Positions 22,964 to 35,159 of a stretch of DNA of 64,000 bases are shown piece after piece. The stretch covers positions 29,432,366 through 29,496,365 of the forward strand of contig CM055816.1 in NCBI GenBank assembly GCA_029582265.1. The letters are read 5' to 3'. Both the position numbers and the translations under genes were made by a program. The notes below the pieces were generated by a model, which worked only from the letters and a program-made list of their open reading frames with translations, was not told where the DNA came from and did no database searches. Every line of letters starts with the position of its first letter. The stretch's first letter is position 1. This stretch comes from Zoroaster sp. YZ-2022 (taxonomy: Eukaryota; Echinodermata; Asteroidea; Forcipulatida; Zoroasteridae).

Positions 22964-23275
22964 TAAGCACTGTCAGCATCACTACCTCCGAGACTTCATT
23001 GGGTACCTGAACCTGGCACCTCCACAATCCCTGGTCTTCTATCTGAGCATGCTGTATCGTCAGTTTCCAGCGCCCGTAGGTGTTCGTGTCGAGGGCATAA
23101 TTTGGATTGACCACAGCGAGTTGATCGTTGACGGACACGGCTGTGTCGCCGTGATACCAGAATATGACGATGGAGTCGGAGGACTGGAGCTCTTGGAGGA
23201 TGCAATCAAGGACCACCTTGTCACCTTGGTTAACTCGTTGGTCAGGCAAAGGCTGGATAGTGATGACTGCAACAG
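22964..23275 (-). CDS. Ig-superfamily protein, Ig domain 1 exon
   Basis: The acceptor is GACCTGTTCCACAG and the donor CTTA|GTAAGT. The 312-nt exon is phase 1 to phase 1 and joins in frame to the exon at 19932-19651. It encodes VAVITIQPLPDQRVNQGDKV, then VLDCILQ (B-strand Cys), FWYHGD (C-strand Trp), YGRWKLTIQHAQIEDQGLWR and CQVQVPNEVSEVVMLTVL. The WxLxIxxAxxxDxGxWxCxV motif fits a V-type domain, as in the outer domain of lachesin, IgLON or Kirre-type adhesion proteins. An upstream signal-peptide exon is required but was not found; it should lie right of 23275. Chain order (V, I, I, GPI-like tail) suggests cell-surface recognition. Confidence 0.88.
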
Positions 23276-23397
23276 CTGTGGAACAGGTCAATCAAACAAG
23301 CAATCATGCAGGACAATGGCGTACGAGGGGTTCTGGGGGTTGAAATTATGATGGACTTTTGACTTTATTTCCTTTCTAAAAAAATCCTCCCCATTAA

Positions 23398-24035
23398 CCC
23401 TCCTACTGTTTGACCATTTGAAACCATTCAAAATTTCCACTTACCAAAATGCCCATTGGTTTTGTACACACATGGTGATACCATTTGAACAGTGTTGGTA
23501 GCAAGCTTAACTACCATTCATATCCATTCAAATGGTTTTGAATGGTTGTTACACTACACCTTGGTGTGTTTCCATAGCCGAATGGATTCAAATGGTGAAT
23601 GTACTTCACAGTGGCTTATCATTCAAATGGTTTTAAATGGTGGATACATTACACCTTGGTGTGGTTTCACATAGCCGAAAAACAAAACCTGCATTATGTA
23701 GATAAAGTGGACTATCCATCATCTCAGTACCCTATGGAGTTTTAACACATGGTGGCCAGTGTACAAGTAATTGATCTACCACTTAAAAATGGCACTAGGG
23801 CCTTTAGGGTATAGCAGACCTGTCATTCAAAACCATTTACTCATGTCACTGGCATAGAGGGTCTATTAATTTACCACTGAGAAGTATCCAAACAAGGTTT
23901 TGTATTAGCTGACCTACCATTCCAAACCATTTGGGAATCAATACTGTACAGTTATTTCACCATTCAAAACCACAAAAGCGAATGGTTTCAAATGGTGGGC
24001 CAACTTGTATGAAAAAGGTACCAGAAGTAGGAGGG
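23398..24035. mobile_element. TTAA-flanked MITE, CATTTGAA-word interior (copy 2)
   Basis: TTAA (23394-23397), CCCTCCTACTGTTTGACC, ..., AGAAGTAGGAGGG, TTAA (24036-24039). The first 290 bases match 8269-8620; the rest differs but keeps CCATTCAAAACCATTT words in both orientations. Confidence 0.75.
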
Positions 24036-24039
24036 TTAA

Positions 24040-27000
24040 AAAATAGTTCAAGGAAAACTAGATGTATCATACATGTAGTTGCCACTGTGCATGTACAATG
24101 ACCGTGTTGGCCATTAATAATAGGGGAGGTGACGAGATCAAACTGACATGACTAAGGAAGTCAAATGGAAACTTGTCATTATTGTACTGAGCAGGTAAGA
24201 TTACATTATTGGTAACAAACGTGATAAAGTGGCGGTTTGGTTTGACATTTCTACCCCAACTTTTTACAGTAAATCATGACATTACATTTTCACTATGATT
24301 TTTATTTTCATATCAAACATGACCTACGTGTAGATAAGCTTATGCAACCAATAATACACCATGGACACATGTAGTTTTGTAAGTCGAAAGAATGTCATAT
24401 CCAACCGGCACTTTTATTTTTAAGTGTTTATTTAATTATTATTTGCAACCACTAACCGGTTAAAAAATTATTCTACCGATTTTGGGGGTACAGAAAGCAA
24501 AAACTATCTTTAAAATCCACATTTATGATGGTTTTCGGGCTTTATTTCCCTTCTAAAAAAATCTTTCCCTTCAGAAAATAGAAGAATCCTATTAGTTGCC
24601 ACTGCGCATGTACAATGATTAGGCCATGAGAATGAAAGTCATAGATTTGCGTCCACCGCCTGCATGTCCCGAAAGCTACTGCCTAAATTTTTCATTATTT
24701 GCCAAAAAAATCATTATTTGCACAAAAAAGGTATTTCCACCAAACAAATTTAGTTCCAAATCATCCACATCAGTAAAACGAAGTTTATACATTGTGTACC
24801 AAATTTCTACCAGTATGTGCACTATAATCATTAGCACATGTTCTCTTAATAGGGTTTTCAGTTCGTACGTGCTTGACCGAAGCCCTCCACACGCACAGTG
24901 CATCGCACGCAACAAAAAACATCAAAATTTTAAATCAAAAAATTATATTACTTTTACCTGTCGAAATCTTACATGTAATAGCTCATTGGAAAGCTTATAG
25001 TTTCAGCTATCCAACAATGTACATAAAATAGCAATCGGAAGTACGTGCAAAAGCCTAGGTTTTTATGAATGAACCACTCTCGTTCCGCCCAGCCTTTCGC
25101 GAAGTGTTCCGAGATCTGGCGCATTCAGCCCGTAAAATTTTTCGCGCTCTGCTGAGGGCATCCACTTCGGAGCTGTCTCCGCGCCCGAGTACATTGTGAT
25201 TGACAAGAAAACGGGTTTCCATATTAAGTCAAAGGGCTCCTTTACATACCCATGCTTGCTCGATCTCCACAGCTACTCTACAACCGAAGTTATGAAGAGA
25301 TAAAAAATTAAACACCGTTTTTCGAGGTGAAATTTTTAAGTTGAAAGGTAAGAGCGATGTCTGAATGAATTTTATACCTCTTTTCTATCATATATGAAAG
25401 TTTTGAGCGGAGAGTGTATTTTTTACACCCTTTCAAAAGCTCTTATGAGGGAAACGAGCACGAACGCTGTGCGTGTGTATCACGGTGTGTGTAGGCTGAT
25501 TCAACGGTTTTGTTGCCATTAGGGATATGTACACAGTGTATGGACAGTCGGGCTTCATCGAATGCTGTATCATCCATGTACGTAATTCGCCGCACTCGTG
25601 AAATGACGCACCTACTTTTGGCTAAGCATTTCTCGGAAAACTTACAAAATTATGGAGTATTACTGGTTGCATAAACTTATCTAAGTCGTGCTTGTTACAG
25701 AAATAAAAATTATAGTGAAATTGTATGATTTACTGGAAAGTTAGTGCTTGTTAAAGTGGAAAAAGTTGTTTAACCACAGATTTTACTAGATACAAATAAT
25801 AGTAAGAGATTTACATGACCTCAATTTTTTTTTCACGAACATCTGTGATTTTATTGTTCTATGCTGTCAACAAGCTGTTGTCTGTGGAAACCAAAATATA
25901 TGAATGCTTTGCATTTGCAATGATTTTTTTAAGAAATACTGATCCTGAAAATGTACACATTCCTTATAGAAGAAGCGAACGAAGACTACTTAATTCGTTG
26001 GTGTTTATTTCGACGGTAGTGGAAAATTATTGAGAAAATGAAACATTAATATCATGGTTATGAAAAGAAATCTTTTATTTGACAAAATGTTAACAGCATT
26101 TTTACACATTTCAAAGTTTTAAAGTACTTTTTGCAAAAAATTTAACTACCTTCCATTTTATTGGTCTTTCAAGAATATTGATTAAAAGTTTTGAGAGCTT
26201 CTCCAAATTATACCATTTTATTTTAAAAATCGAAAACAATATTTTTATTTTCAAGATTAAAAACAATTTTACAACCATCTGGAATAAGATGAAACATGAT
26301 TCAACTGTTTTTCTTCTTGGGTACATTTTCTGTGCCCCCATAAACTTTAACAGTTTGGGGGTGAGTCCAACATCAATTTTCCCGATGACTACAATTTTGT
26401 GCGTCTCAAAAAACGGCGCTCAAGACGTCCACGCGTATGATCATGCATTGAAATTCCGCATTTTACAAGAGAATCCTTCACTGAAACAAACTGAAACACC
26501 AAACTGCTAATTTCATTTGTAAGTTACCGTCCAGTTGATTATATAACCTTAGGTGCGTCATTTAGGGTAAATTGAGTATATACTTGATTAAATAAAACAG
26601 GATTCCTCAAAAACTACTCGTCCGATTTTCTTGATTTAAAAACCATTGTATTTCTTTCATCAAGACCTTTAATTTGATATAAACATTGAGCATATTGGTT
26701 TAGGAATAATTTTTCACCTGAAAACCCTACCTTGACCATGTTGACAATGATTGATACCAGCATGGAGGTATAGTGCAGTTGTAATTGGAAATGGAATCTG
26801 TTGATTTTGAAAAAAAAATTCACATAGCTATACATGTATATTGGGGCTAGTTTATATACCTACCACAAATTGACAGCAAATACAGGCACAACACCCGAAT
26901 CTCGGTCCGTATCAAGTCCATTTCTCACAAAGACGGATATTCAACCCTTACAGCTTGTAACGTTACTTGCAGTGGAAATGAGAAGACCAAATTTGACAAG

Positions 27001-27735
27001 AGTTTCTATTTGTTCTGCGTTTACCGTTTCTTCACCGCACCATAGTCTGAGGAAATTACTGCATTATTGCATGCTACCACAAACAAAATAAAAGTCTTCG
27101 CGTGACGTCTGGGAGCCGTACAGTCACCAGCATAATTATTTTTTAACTATCCTTGTTCCCAGATACCAATTTGTTTCCACATCAATGAGATACAGGGGTC
27201 AATCATCATGAATACATCTTTGTTATTTTAATGTTTTTGTGTGATGGAGGAGACTTGCAGTTACATGCAGCAACGTCAACACAAGTGGATTGTCACGGCG
27301 GGCGATTTTTTCTATAGTAGGCCTACATACACTTCGTCCACTATATGCATTTGTATACTAAAAAAAACAAAAAAAACTTTATTTTCCTGAAAAAATACTC
27401 CACAACTGTGAATTACTATAATAGAAAGGCTTGGCTTCTGAATTAATTTTGTATGTAGGCTATAAAAAATTATCAAAAACAAAATTTATGAAAATGTTGA
27501 AAAACCTAATCTTGATCGTGATACCTTCTGGTATTGACAGTCGAATTCGTCGGTGAATTAATTTGAAGAAACGTTTTAAAATTAGATTTTATGCCAATTT
27601 CTAAGCCATTTACTGCAGAAAAAATCACGGCGGGGGACTGGAATATTGGCAAAAAGGTCACGTAATGGTTCTTGATGTCGCGTAAACGATATTTTTGTAT
27701 GTTGCTCATAACGAATAATTTTTGATAACAAAAAT
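24040..27735. other. Long AT-rich stretch without a recognised gene; GC-richer patch at 25080-25240
   Basis: The only compositional change is a patch with several CpGs (TTCGCGAAGTGTTCCGAGATC, CTGTCTCCGCGCCCGAG), about 1.8 kb upstream of the first found Ig exon. It could hold the promoter or first exon of that minus-strand gene, but no convincing signal-peptide exon was seen. Elsewhere only short frames without motifs are present. Confidence 0.35.
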
Positions 27736-27737
27736 TG

Positions 27738-27897
27738 ATTCTCCTGAGGACGATCAGAGCATACTGATCGAAACGTCGAGTTGTACCCCCAGTTCTTTTC
27801 AGAACTAATTACTACTCAATTGAGATTCCACATGGTGTCACCGCAATTAGTCTTACTTATCATCCTCACCATGCAAAGCTACAAGTTTTACCTAAAA
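27738..27897 (+). mobile_element. Solo Penelope tail
   Basis: TCTCCTGAGGACGATCAGAG, ACTGATCGAAACGTCGAG, CCAGTTCTTTTCAGAACTAA, CATGGTGTCACCGCAATTAG and CACCATGCAAAGCTACAAG occur in the same order as in 452-735. Confidence 0.75.
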
Positions 27898-28339
27898 ATT
27901 GGCTTTTATGTACAGGGTGATGTGGCCGTGGAGTAATAGGGCAATTTTGAAACCCAATGGCTGCCCCCATTGCGTAACTTTTGCCTAATAAAACAGCAAC
28001 CCACTCCAACATTTAACTGTTATAAAAATCATCATTGAGATTTATTAAATCAAGGAGCGTGGACTCTGAAAGATCCGGGCCTTCAGTAATTAAAGAGCGG
28101 CACTGTTTCTACTTTTAATTTGTTTTAGTATTTAGCGCTATTCTCAGTGCAGCATTCACAACCCTTTGTATAGCCCTACAATTATAGAGGACTACTTTGG
28201 AAAACTTTGGGAGATTTTAGTTTTTTGTGGCATTAGGGGAATTTGGGGAAACTGTTCACGGTTGTTGTTGCCGTCGTCGTTTTCGTCGTTGTCGTTGTCG
28301 TCGTCGTTGTCGTTTCTTTGAGTTTCCTTGTTGTTAATG

Positions 28340-29003
28340 CTATGGTCCCACAGGAATATTTCGATCTTTCTGTCGAAATATATATCGATTCTTGTTTTTT
28401 TTGTTATTTTTAATAATTTCGTCAAAATCTCGTATAAATATCGACAAAATATCTTTTTTCCGTGAGAATTTTTTTGTGTGTATTTTCTCGACATTTTCGA
28501 TTTCATTTCGACGACTTTCGACTGTTTAGATAATTTCGACAGGCATTTCGACAAATTTCGACTGTTTAGACTGTTTAGATTGATTTCGAATTTTTTTCGA
28601 TTAATTTTCGATTTAAAAAAAAAATTTGGACAAATGTTTCGATTTATTTCGACTGTTACGATTGTTTAGACTATTTAGACAGTTTAGATTTATTTCGACT
28701 GTTTTTCGAACTTTTAGACTGTTAAGACTATTTCGATTTCATTTTCGACAGTTTCGATAAAATGTCGAAAAAATTTCGATAAATTTGATCGAAACTTTAT
28801 CAAAAAATATTGGTCAGGTTTAATAATTTTCGATTAATGATTATTTTTTTCGACAAATATCGACAATCTCGACAAATATCGACAGTTTCGATTTTTTTAG
28901 ACTCTTTAGACTATTTCGACTTTTCTCGAAAACATTTTGTAAAAAATCAAAAATCTTGACGAAACACGATCGAGAGAGTCGAAATCTCTGTGGGACCATA
29001 GCA
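28340..29003. mobile_element. Harbinger-like MITE, TGCTATGGTCCCACAG ends, TTTCGAC-word interior
   Basis: TGCTATGGTCCCACAG starts the element after TAA and CTGTGGGACCATAGCA ends it before TTA, a TWA-type site as in PIF/Harbinger transposons. About 600 bp inside consist mostly of TTTCGAC, GTTTAGAC, ATATCGAC and their complements GTCGAAA and TCGATAAA. There is no transposase gene. The ends resemble those of the elements at 52739-55196 and 53057-54171. Confidence 0.7.
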
Positions 29004-29607
29004 TTAGGAAAGATTTGTCCAGAAATATATGACAGAAATATATTAACCGTTTTGATCAGGGGCCGTGTTATGGCAGACTCCTCTACACTGCGGCTATACA
29101 CACTCACACCTACAATCTTCTAGACAGACTAGTGTTGTTGGGACACCAGAACATGTAATAATCGCCCCCGGCCCCCCTCCACTCGACTGTCCCCTGACAA
29201 AGTTCATCTGTAGTACATCAAATGATTTGATTTTCATTAATGTGCAAATCAAAATCCTTTATCCCACTGAAATGGAGATCAATGGGTTTATCTGTAGACT
29301 GTTATCATGCTGGATAGTTCACTGCACTTTGCTCCTGCAACCATGCCAAGCGTCATAAGCTCCAATCACTGATCTCTATACTAACTGGATAGGAGATCGG
29401 GGCGCTGATTGGCCTATAAAAAGTTGAAGTAACCGGCCACCATGTTGGTTCCCCCAAAAGGTCAAGCGTCAAAATGTCATGTTAGCATAACACACATTAA
29501 CAACAAGTGGTTCAGCAGCACTCGGCATTGTCGTCGGGTCGGGTAGCAGTCAACCCGACGGTCTGGCCGTCACGCATGTGTCTTAAATTTCTTGGGGAAC
29601 AAAGATG

Positions 29608-30739
29608 CACTGTAAAAAATTACCGTAATTTTATGCCGAAAAGTTTGTAAATTTTACGGTGAATTACCGTAATCATCCCTTTCTCATTGTTTTACGGCCG
29701 AAACCCGTATTATGGCCGCTCCCATTGCACTCTGGGATATATCCAATATGTAAATGATCTGACCTTACTTTGACATAGCTTTGCGCTCGAATCATTTCCA
29801 ATGTTTAAATAATGGATGATTTAAGGCCATTTTCAAATAATTTATTGTTAATTTTTTGATTAAAAAAGTAAGATTTTGATGTTCTTTTCTATGTTTAGGT
29901 AAAAAAGTACATTCAAAATTTAAAATATTGAAATATAGATTATAATTGCATGCCACCATGACTAAAAAGAGTTTCGAAAAGACAGTATATATATAACGGA
30001 TACGGTACATGTTCTGTACATTAGTAACTGGAGAGGATCAGGAGTGGTTGAAAAAGAACCAGACTATGTGTAAGTGAAAGACATTGTGTACAATAAACAG
30101 TTGTATTGATTAATTCCAGTATGCAACAATAATAATAATAATGTGTGGACTTATATAGCGCACGTATCCACCAACTGAGTGGTGCTCAAGGCGCATTATA
30201 TTATTACCCCTGCTCATAAGGCTCATAAATCATTCCTGAAACCATCTCAGCTCCCTGGGGAGTATACAGCTCAATTGCTGCCATTACAGCGCATATAAAG
30301 CTAATCAACCAACTCTGCCCTCACAGGTACCCATTTAACCCCTGGGTGGAGAGAAGCAATTATGGTGAAGTGTCTTGCTCAAGGACACAAGTGTCACGGC
30401 CGGGTTTCGAACCCACATTATGCTGCTAACACCAGAACTTGCTAACACCAGAAATTTAACTGTACATTTAACAAAAATCCAGTTAAATGTACAGCACGAT
30501 TTGTAAAACTTCCACCATAAAATTTACGGTGCTTAGTGTAGTACCGGTAACTGTATAAAAACGGTAAAAAGCATTAAAAATTACGGTTACCAAAATACGT
30601 TATTCGTAGTATTAACAGCTAGACTTATCATGGTTTAACGTAAAATACAATACGGTCCACACGTAAAAAATACGGTAGAAAGGTGGCAACTCGCTGCACG
30701 ACTTTCGACCATAAATTTTACGGGTAATATTTTACAGTG
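29608..30739. mobile_element. MITE with CACTGTAAAA ends and ACCGTAATTTT-word interior, holding a SINE
   Basis: CACTGTAAAAAATTACCGTA starts it and TACGGGTAATATTTTACAGTG ends it. TTTTACGGT, ATTACCGTAA and ATACGGT recur throughout. CACTG...CAGTG ends resemble hAT-type MITEs, though no clear 8-bp target duplication was seen. A family-1 SINE splits the interior. Confidence 0.65.
30127..30455 (-). mobile_element. tRNA-derived SINE, family 1 (inside MITE)
   Basis: The minus-strand copy runs from the ATT tail at 30127 to a head that loses its A box (GGTTTCGAAACCCGGCC region, CTTGAGCAAGACACTTCACC). Part of the head, CTGCTAACACCAGAA, is duplicated. Confidence 0.75.
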
Positions 30740-30789
30740 TGGCGAACAACGAGCTTCAGCCAATTGGCCCGATCTCCTATCCAGTTAGT

Positions 30790-31145
30790 AATAATAATAA
30801 TAATAATAAAGATTTTTAGCGCGCACATATCCACCCTGCTGGGCGCTCAAGGCGCGGAAACAAAGAAAAAACATTAATACAAACAATATACAATGATAGC
30901 ATAGGGAAAACAAATTATGTACCGAGATACATGTACCTACAATGCAATTACAAATATACATCATCTTTGAAGAGTTGTGACATAAGATGAGTTTTAAGCA
31001 TCGACTTGAATCTGGTTATACTATGACAAGATTTGAGTTTAGTTGGAAGATGATTCCAGAGTCTCGGAGCTGCGACAGAAAACGACCTATCACCCCAGTT
31101 CCGTTTTGAAGTTGGTTCCTTGAGGAGTGACATGTTGCTGGAGCA
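30790..31145 (-). pseudogene. LINE (non-LTR retrotransposon) 3' end with RT C-terminus
   Basis: On the minus strand, frame 31133-30948 ends with GDRSFSVAAPRLWNHLPTKL, then TRFKSMLKTHLMSQLF, the stereotyped C-terminus of CR1/L2/I-group LINE reverse transcriptase proteins (RSF..AAP.LWN.LP...FK..LK). It is followed by a 3' UTR that ends GCGCCTTGAGCGCCCAGCAG, GGTGGATATGTGCGCGC and an ATT repeat. Only the last ~60 codons remain (5' truncated). The tail matches that of SINE family 1, so this LINE group probably mobilises the SINE. Confidence 0.8.
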
Positions 31146-31256
31146 GTGGCTCCAATGGCTCCAATGCGTGCGATTATGTTTTTACATAGGCCAACAAAAA
31201 AGGCATTTTTAGCAGCTAAAATTGGATCATTTGAAATTCTGCCGTGCTGTGTTTTA

Positions 31257-31470
31257 AAGACTTTTTCACTAAGGGGTAAGAACGTTTGCCCAATTTGTGT
31301 AGCCTCTCTTATAGCCACCATACGTTGTGTATAGTATAGGAAATTTGTTCTGGTTCTAATAACCCAGCGTACACGTGTATCACGTATTTCTGCGGTTAGA
31401 AAAAAAAAAGATTATCCCAAAAAGCGCGCGTCACTGCACCGATTTTGAAGCCAACTGTGGCCAGAATTTA
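31257..31470. repeat. Dispersed repeat, second copy of 1200-1445
   Basis: ACGTTTGCCCAATTTGTGTAG, CCTCTCTTATAGCCACCATAC, GGAAATTTGTTCTGGTTC and CACCGATTTTGAAG correspond to the copy near the left edge. No coding content was recognised. Confidence 0.5.
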
Positions 31471-32336
31471 ACCGCCGGGGACCTTTTTGTGGCCTTAACG
31501 GTATAATCATAAAATCATCTTTATTGTTAAAATATCACAAAGATGGAACAAATAACCCAGGTCCTCTGCCACCAGAAATAATGTGACGTTATTGGTCACA
31601 TTGCCTATACCTGGTGCTTTCCGGGAGGAGGACTCCACTGGCGACTCGGTCGGACGGGATTCGCTGCAGTGGATAGGGTTGGCTGTGCGGAAGAGGGAGT
31701 CGTCACTAAGTCATATCGTTTCCTTGTAACTTGACTAACTCTTCGCAACCCCTTGAAAATTGTATGAAACTGTAATCCCGTTGGTCTCAAAATTAACTTA
31801 TTTAAAGACAGACTGACAGTATAGAGAGAGACAGACAGACCGACAGAAACAGACATGAAATGAGGACAAACTTTATGAGTTTTTTTTTATTTACCGCATA
31901 TACTTGATACAAACTGACTTAATGACAAACAAAATGGTATTTGACGTCTGGGAACCATACCGTGTATATTTTGTTTAACTAACCTCGTTCCCAGAAAACA
32001 ATTAGGCCTTAACTAAGAAACGCACCAAAAAAAATACATATATTTAGAACAATTAATGCAAAACACGAATAAGGAAGCCTCAACTATTGTTGGGAATAGC
32101 CAAACTATATAATTATTTCTACTTGCTTACGTTATATAGAGGTTAATATACAAGCATATATCTGCAATTGAATAATGACAATCATTTGGAGCCAGTGGAT
32201 TATTCTACATATAGGCCTACTGATACTAGATCGATCTGCAGCTAGTCGTTACAATGGAAAACATCAACGTGGTATATCTATTCGCCTGGTGCATATCGTA
32301 GCCCTCTAGCGATGAATGCACTTCAGCTGCGAACAC
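31471..32336. other. No feature recognised
   Basis: Only short frames without motifs. TTTTTTTATTTACCGCATA at 31880 and nearby text (GACGTCTGGGAACC) loosely resemble 27100-27160, which suggests a shared old repeat. Confidence 0.3.
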
Positions 32337-32338
32337 TG

Positions 32339-33136
32339 CACTGCAAAAATGGTGTTTAGAACTGATTTAAACATATTTCTATAAACACTTAATTGTACCC
32401 ACTTTTTCCACATGTTTAACCAAATACACGCGTTTAGGAATGTGTTGGAATGCGTTTAAATGCTAAACGGCCATCCTCTGTACATGTCACAAAGCTACAC
32501 GGCCATCCTCTGTACATGTCACCAAGCTAAACGGCCATCCTCTGTACATGTCACCAAGCTAAACGGCCATCCTCTGTACATGTCACAAAGCTAAACGGCC
32601 ATCCTCCGTACATGTCACAAAGCTAAACGGCCATCCTCTGTACATGTCACAAAGCTAAACGGCCATCCTCTGTACATGTCACAAAGCTAAACGGCCATCC
32701 TCTGTACATGTCACAAAGCTAAACGGCCATCCTCTGTACACGTCACAAAGCTAAACGGCCATCCTCTGTACACGTCACAAAGCTAAACGGCCATCCTCTG
32801 TACACGTCACAAAGCTAAACGGCCATCCTCTGTACATGTCACAAAGCTAAACGGCCATCCTCTGTACATGTCACAAAGCTAAACGGCCATCCTCTGTACA
32901 TGTCACAAAGCTAAACGGCCATCCTCTGTACATGTCACAAAGCTAAACGGCCATCCTCTGTACATGTCACAAAGCTAAACGTGCTTAGCTTTTTGACACC
33001 TGTTCATTTTTACCATTCAAACACACATCACAGAAAAAGCACCATCTAAACATGTTTAGGCTAAACATGTGGGGAAAAGTGGGTACAATTAAATCTTTAG
33101 AAATATGTTTAAATTCTAAACATCATTTTTACAGTG
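32339..33136. mobile_element. MITE with CACTGCAAAAATG ends and internal 32-bp minisatellite
   Basis: CACTGCAAAAATGGTGTTTAG starts it and CTAAACATCATTTTTACAGTG ends it, with inner arms (TGTACCCACTTTTTCCACATG vs CATGTGGGGAAAAGTGGGTACA). GTTTAG and CTAAAC words recur. Between the arms, 32463-32981 holds about 16 copies of CTAAACGGCCATCCTCTGTA then CATGTCACAAAG, with CATGTC/CACGTC variants clustered together. Confidence 0.8.
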
Positions 33137-33318
33137 TGGGCTTTAATCCTTTATGCTCGGTTCCATTTACAGCCTGCTCCACCGTGCAAACATATCACAA
33201 CAGTACGGTCACGGTGTCACTTGAATGATTAAATAAAGTCATTTTATATGCAAACCGGAAATTCTCACTGCTAAATTCCACCCTCTCACCCATTATTTTC
33301 CAAATACAACCTTTTCCT

Positions 33319-33525
33319 ACACTCTTAAAACTAAAGTGTTGAATCAACATTTTGTTTTGTCAGTGACAACTCTTTATAAAGTTGTATTTAATTTTTAAAA
33401 GTGTTGAATTAACATTGATAAAGTTAGACTTAACTTGACTCTGTGTTAATTCAACACTTTCTTTGAGTTGAATTTAACTTTATAACTCTTAAAAGGTTGA
33501 TTCAACACTTAAGTTTTAAGAGTGT
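33319..33525. mobile_element. MITE with ACACTCTTAAAACT ends
   Basis: ACACTCTTAAAACTAAAGTG and its near complement CTTAAGTTTTAAGAGTGT bound about 207 bp made of GTGTTGAATCAACA, GTTGAATTAAC and TAAAGTT words in both orientations. Confidence 0.65.
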
Positions 33526-33717
33526 ATGTTTTTTAAGTGAAAACTTTTCCCTGGTAATCGTTAATACTAGAATGGAGCCATACTTAGTAGCGCACGCGAA
33601 CCGGTTAAACAGAGTTTTTATGTTATAGCTTTCTACGTCACAGCCACAGTTACGTTTGCCAAAAAATGGGCGACCGCCAGTGCAAAACAAATGTAATTAG
33701 TGAAAAACAGTGGCAAA

Positions 33718-34072
33718 ATGGAGTGCCATGGTCGAGCGGTTTAGTGCATCGGATTTGTGTTCTGATGGCCGAGTCGTCAGAATGTGGGTTCGAATCCTGT
33801 CCGTGACCGTGGTACTTGTGTCCTTGAGCAAGACACTTTACCATAATTGCTTCTCTCCACCCAGGGGTAAATGGGTACCTGTGAGGGCAGAGTTGGTTGT
33901 TGTGTTTGATTAGCCCATTATGCGCCGAAATGGCAGCAATTGAGCTGTATACTCCACAGGGAGCTGAGATGGTTTCAGGAATGATTTATGCGCCTGATGA
34001 GCAGGGGTAATAATGTACAGCGCTCTGATACCTTGTTTAAGAGCGCTTTAAAATGCCCGACATTATTATTAT
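33718..34072 (+). mobile_element. tRNA-derived SINE, family 1
   Basis: Head GCCATGGTCGAGCGGTTTAG with B box GGTTCGAATCC, body CTTGAGCAAGACACTTTACC, GGTAAATGGGTACCTGTGAG and GGGAGCTGAGATGGTTTCAGG, tail GAGCGCTTTAAAATGCCCG and an ATT repeat. The tail differs from the 17.66-kb copy, so the two belong to subfamilies with different 3' ends. Confidence 0.8.
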
Positions 34073-34140
34073 TAAACTCAACAAGCAACATACTTTACCA
34101 AGATAGTTTAGTTCTGGGCACAGTATCTTGCTAACCATGT

Positions 34141-34430
34141 TTGCTCACTGATGGCCTTCCAAACTTTAAGGAAGTTCACAACATTAATCCATCCAATGTC
34201 AATTTTCGTCAAAACAAAGTCATCTCTACTAGACTACAAACAGGGCCTCATATTCTGGAAACACCACCTTTCAACAAGAACTGTTATCAATATTCATTTT
34301 ATCCGTGGTCAACTCGAGAATAGAACCTCCTCCCACCAGACGTTTGTATTCAACCAGACATCAAGTCTTTCAAAGATAAATTGGATCAATTAAATGTTGA
34401 TGAGCTCGTCAAAAAAGCTCATTACAAAAT
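34141..34430 (+). pseudogene. LINE reverse transcriptase C-terminus, degenerate
   Basis: The frame from 34141 reads QNKVISTRLQTGPHILETPP, then NCYQYSFYPWSTRE, a TAG at 34321-34323, then NLLPPDVCIQPDIKSFKDKL. The YQYSF.P.....WN.LP......SFK..L motif is the usual end of a non-LTR retrotransposon reverse transcriptase; the stop sits where the conserved Trp is expected (TGG to TAG). This is a different LINE lineage from the one at 30.9 kb. It is a dead fragment. Confidence 0.7.
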
Positions 34431-34799
34431 GTAATCGCCTCCGCCACACTGACCTATGCGTTATAACCACCATCTGGTGGTGTTTGCATAGTATCCAGCA
34501 GAAGCAGAAGCAAACAAAATGCCGCTCAGTGCTTACAATACAAAATCCCCTATACGAGCTCTGCGAACCCCTGTATTGCGTGATGGCGCCCTCATACGGC
34601 CATGGACAGGGTGAAGAGTAGCTCAGGATAGATTCAGCAAAAATAACTGAAACTTACACGGATTGTTTTCAGTTCATGTCTCTTGGGTATTATATACGTA
34701 CTGATGCATTCACATACATTTTAACAAAACTGTATAGGCCTATACTGCATTCAACTCTGAACAAGGTCCGGCCTTTTTGTGAACTCATAACCTGTGCAT

Positions 34800-34880
34800 G
34801 ATTATTCTCCTGAAGAAGTTCTCAGAACCACACAACTCTAAAGAAATTATTACATGGTGCTATCGCAAACCTACTCTATT
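34800..34880 (+). repeat. Diverged Penelope-tail fragment
   Basis: CTCCTGAAGAAGTTCTCAGAACC and TTACATGGTGCTATCGCAAAC resemble the tail variant at 39.2 kb. Confidence 0.45.
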
Positions 34881-35159
34881 TATGACTACTTAGCTTACTA
34901 TTTTTGTTTATACTCTTATAGCGATTATCATAATGACTACACATGCAAACTTAATATAAACCATCGTAGTTCTATCCAGTCCGATTCGTCAACAGTATTG
35001 TTCATCTATTCTTGACTTGGCCCCCATCTTAGACTTCTGGAAGTTGATTGCCGCAGACGTACTTACAAGTGGAATCTGTGTTATGTAAAGCATTGAAAAA
35101 TGAAGAAGAAAACAATAATGTTGAATTAAAAAACTGGGTGCAAATTCACCGCTAGAGGG

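Noticed and set aside
26111..26510. Overlapping frames on both strands
   Set aside because: AT-rich with no motif or splice evidence; Phe/Lys/Ile-rich composition as expected from random AT-rich DNA.
32463..32981. CRISPR-like array of 32-bp repeats
   Set aside because: Units are directly abutting without unique spacers and lie inside an animal MITE; it is a minisatellite.
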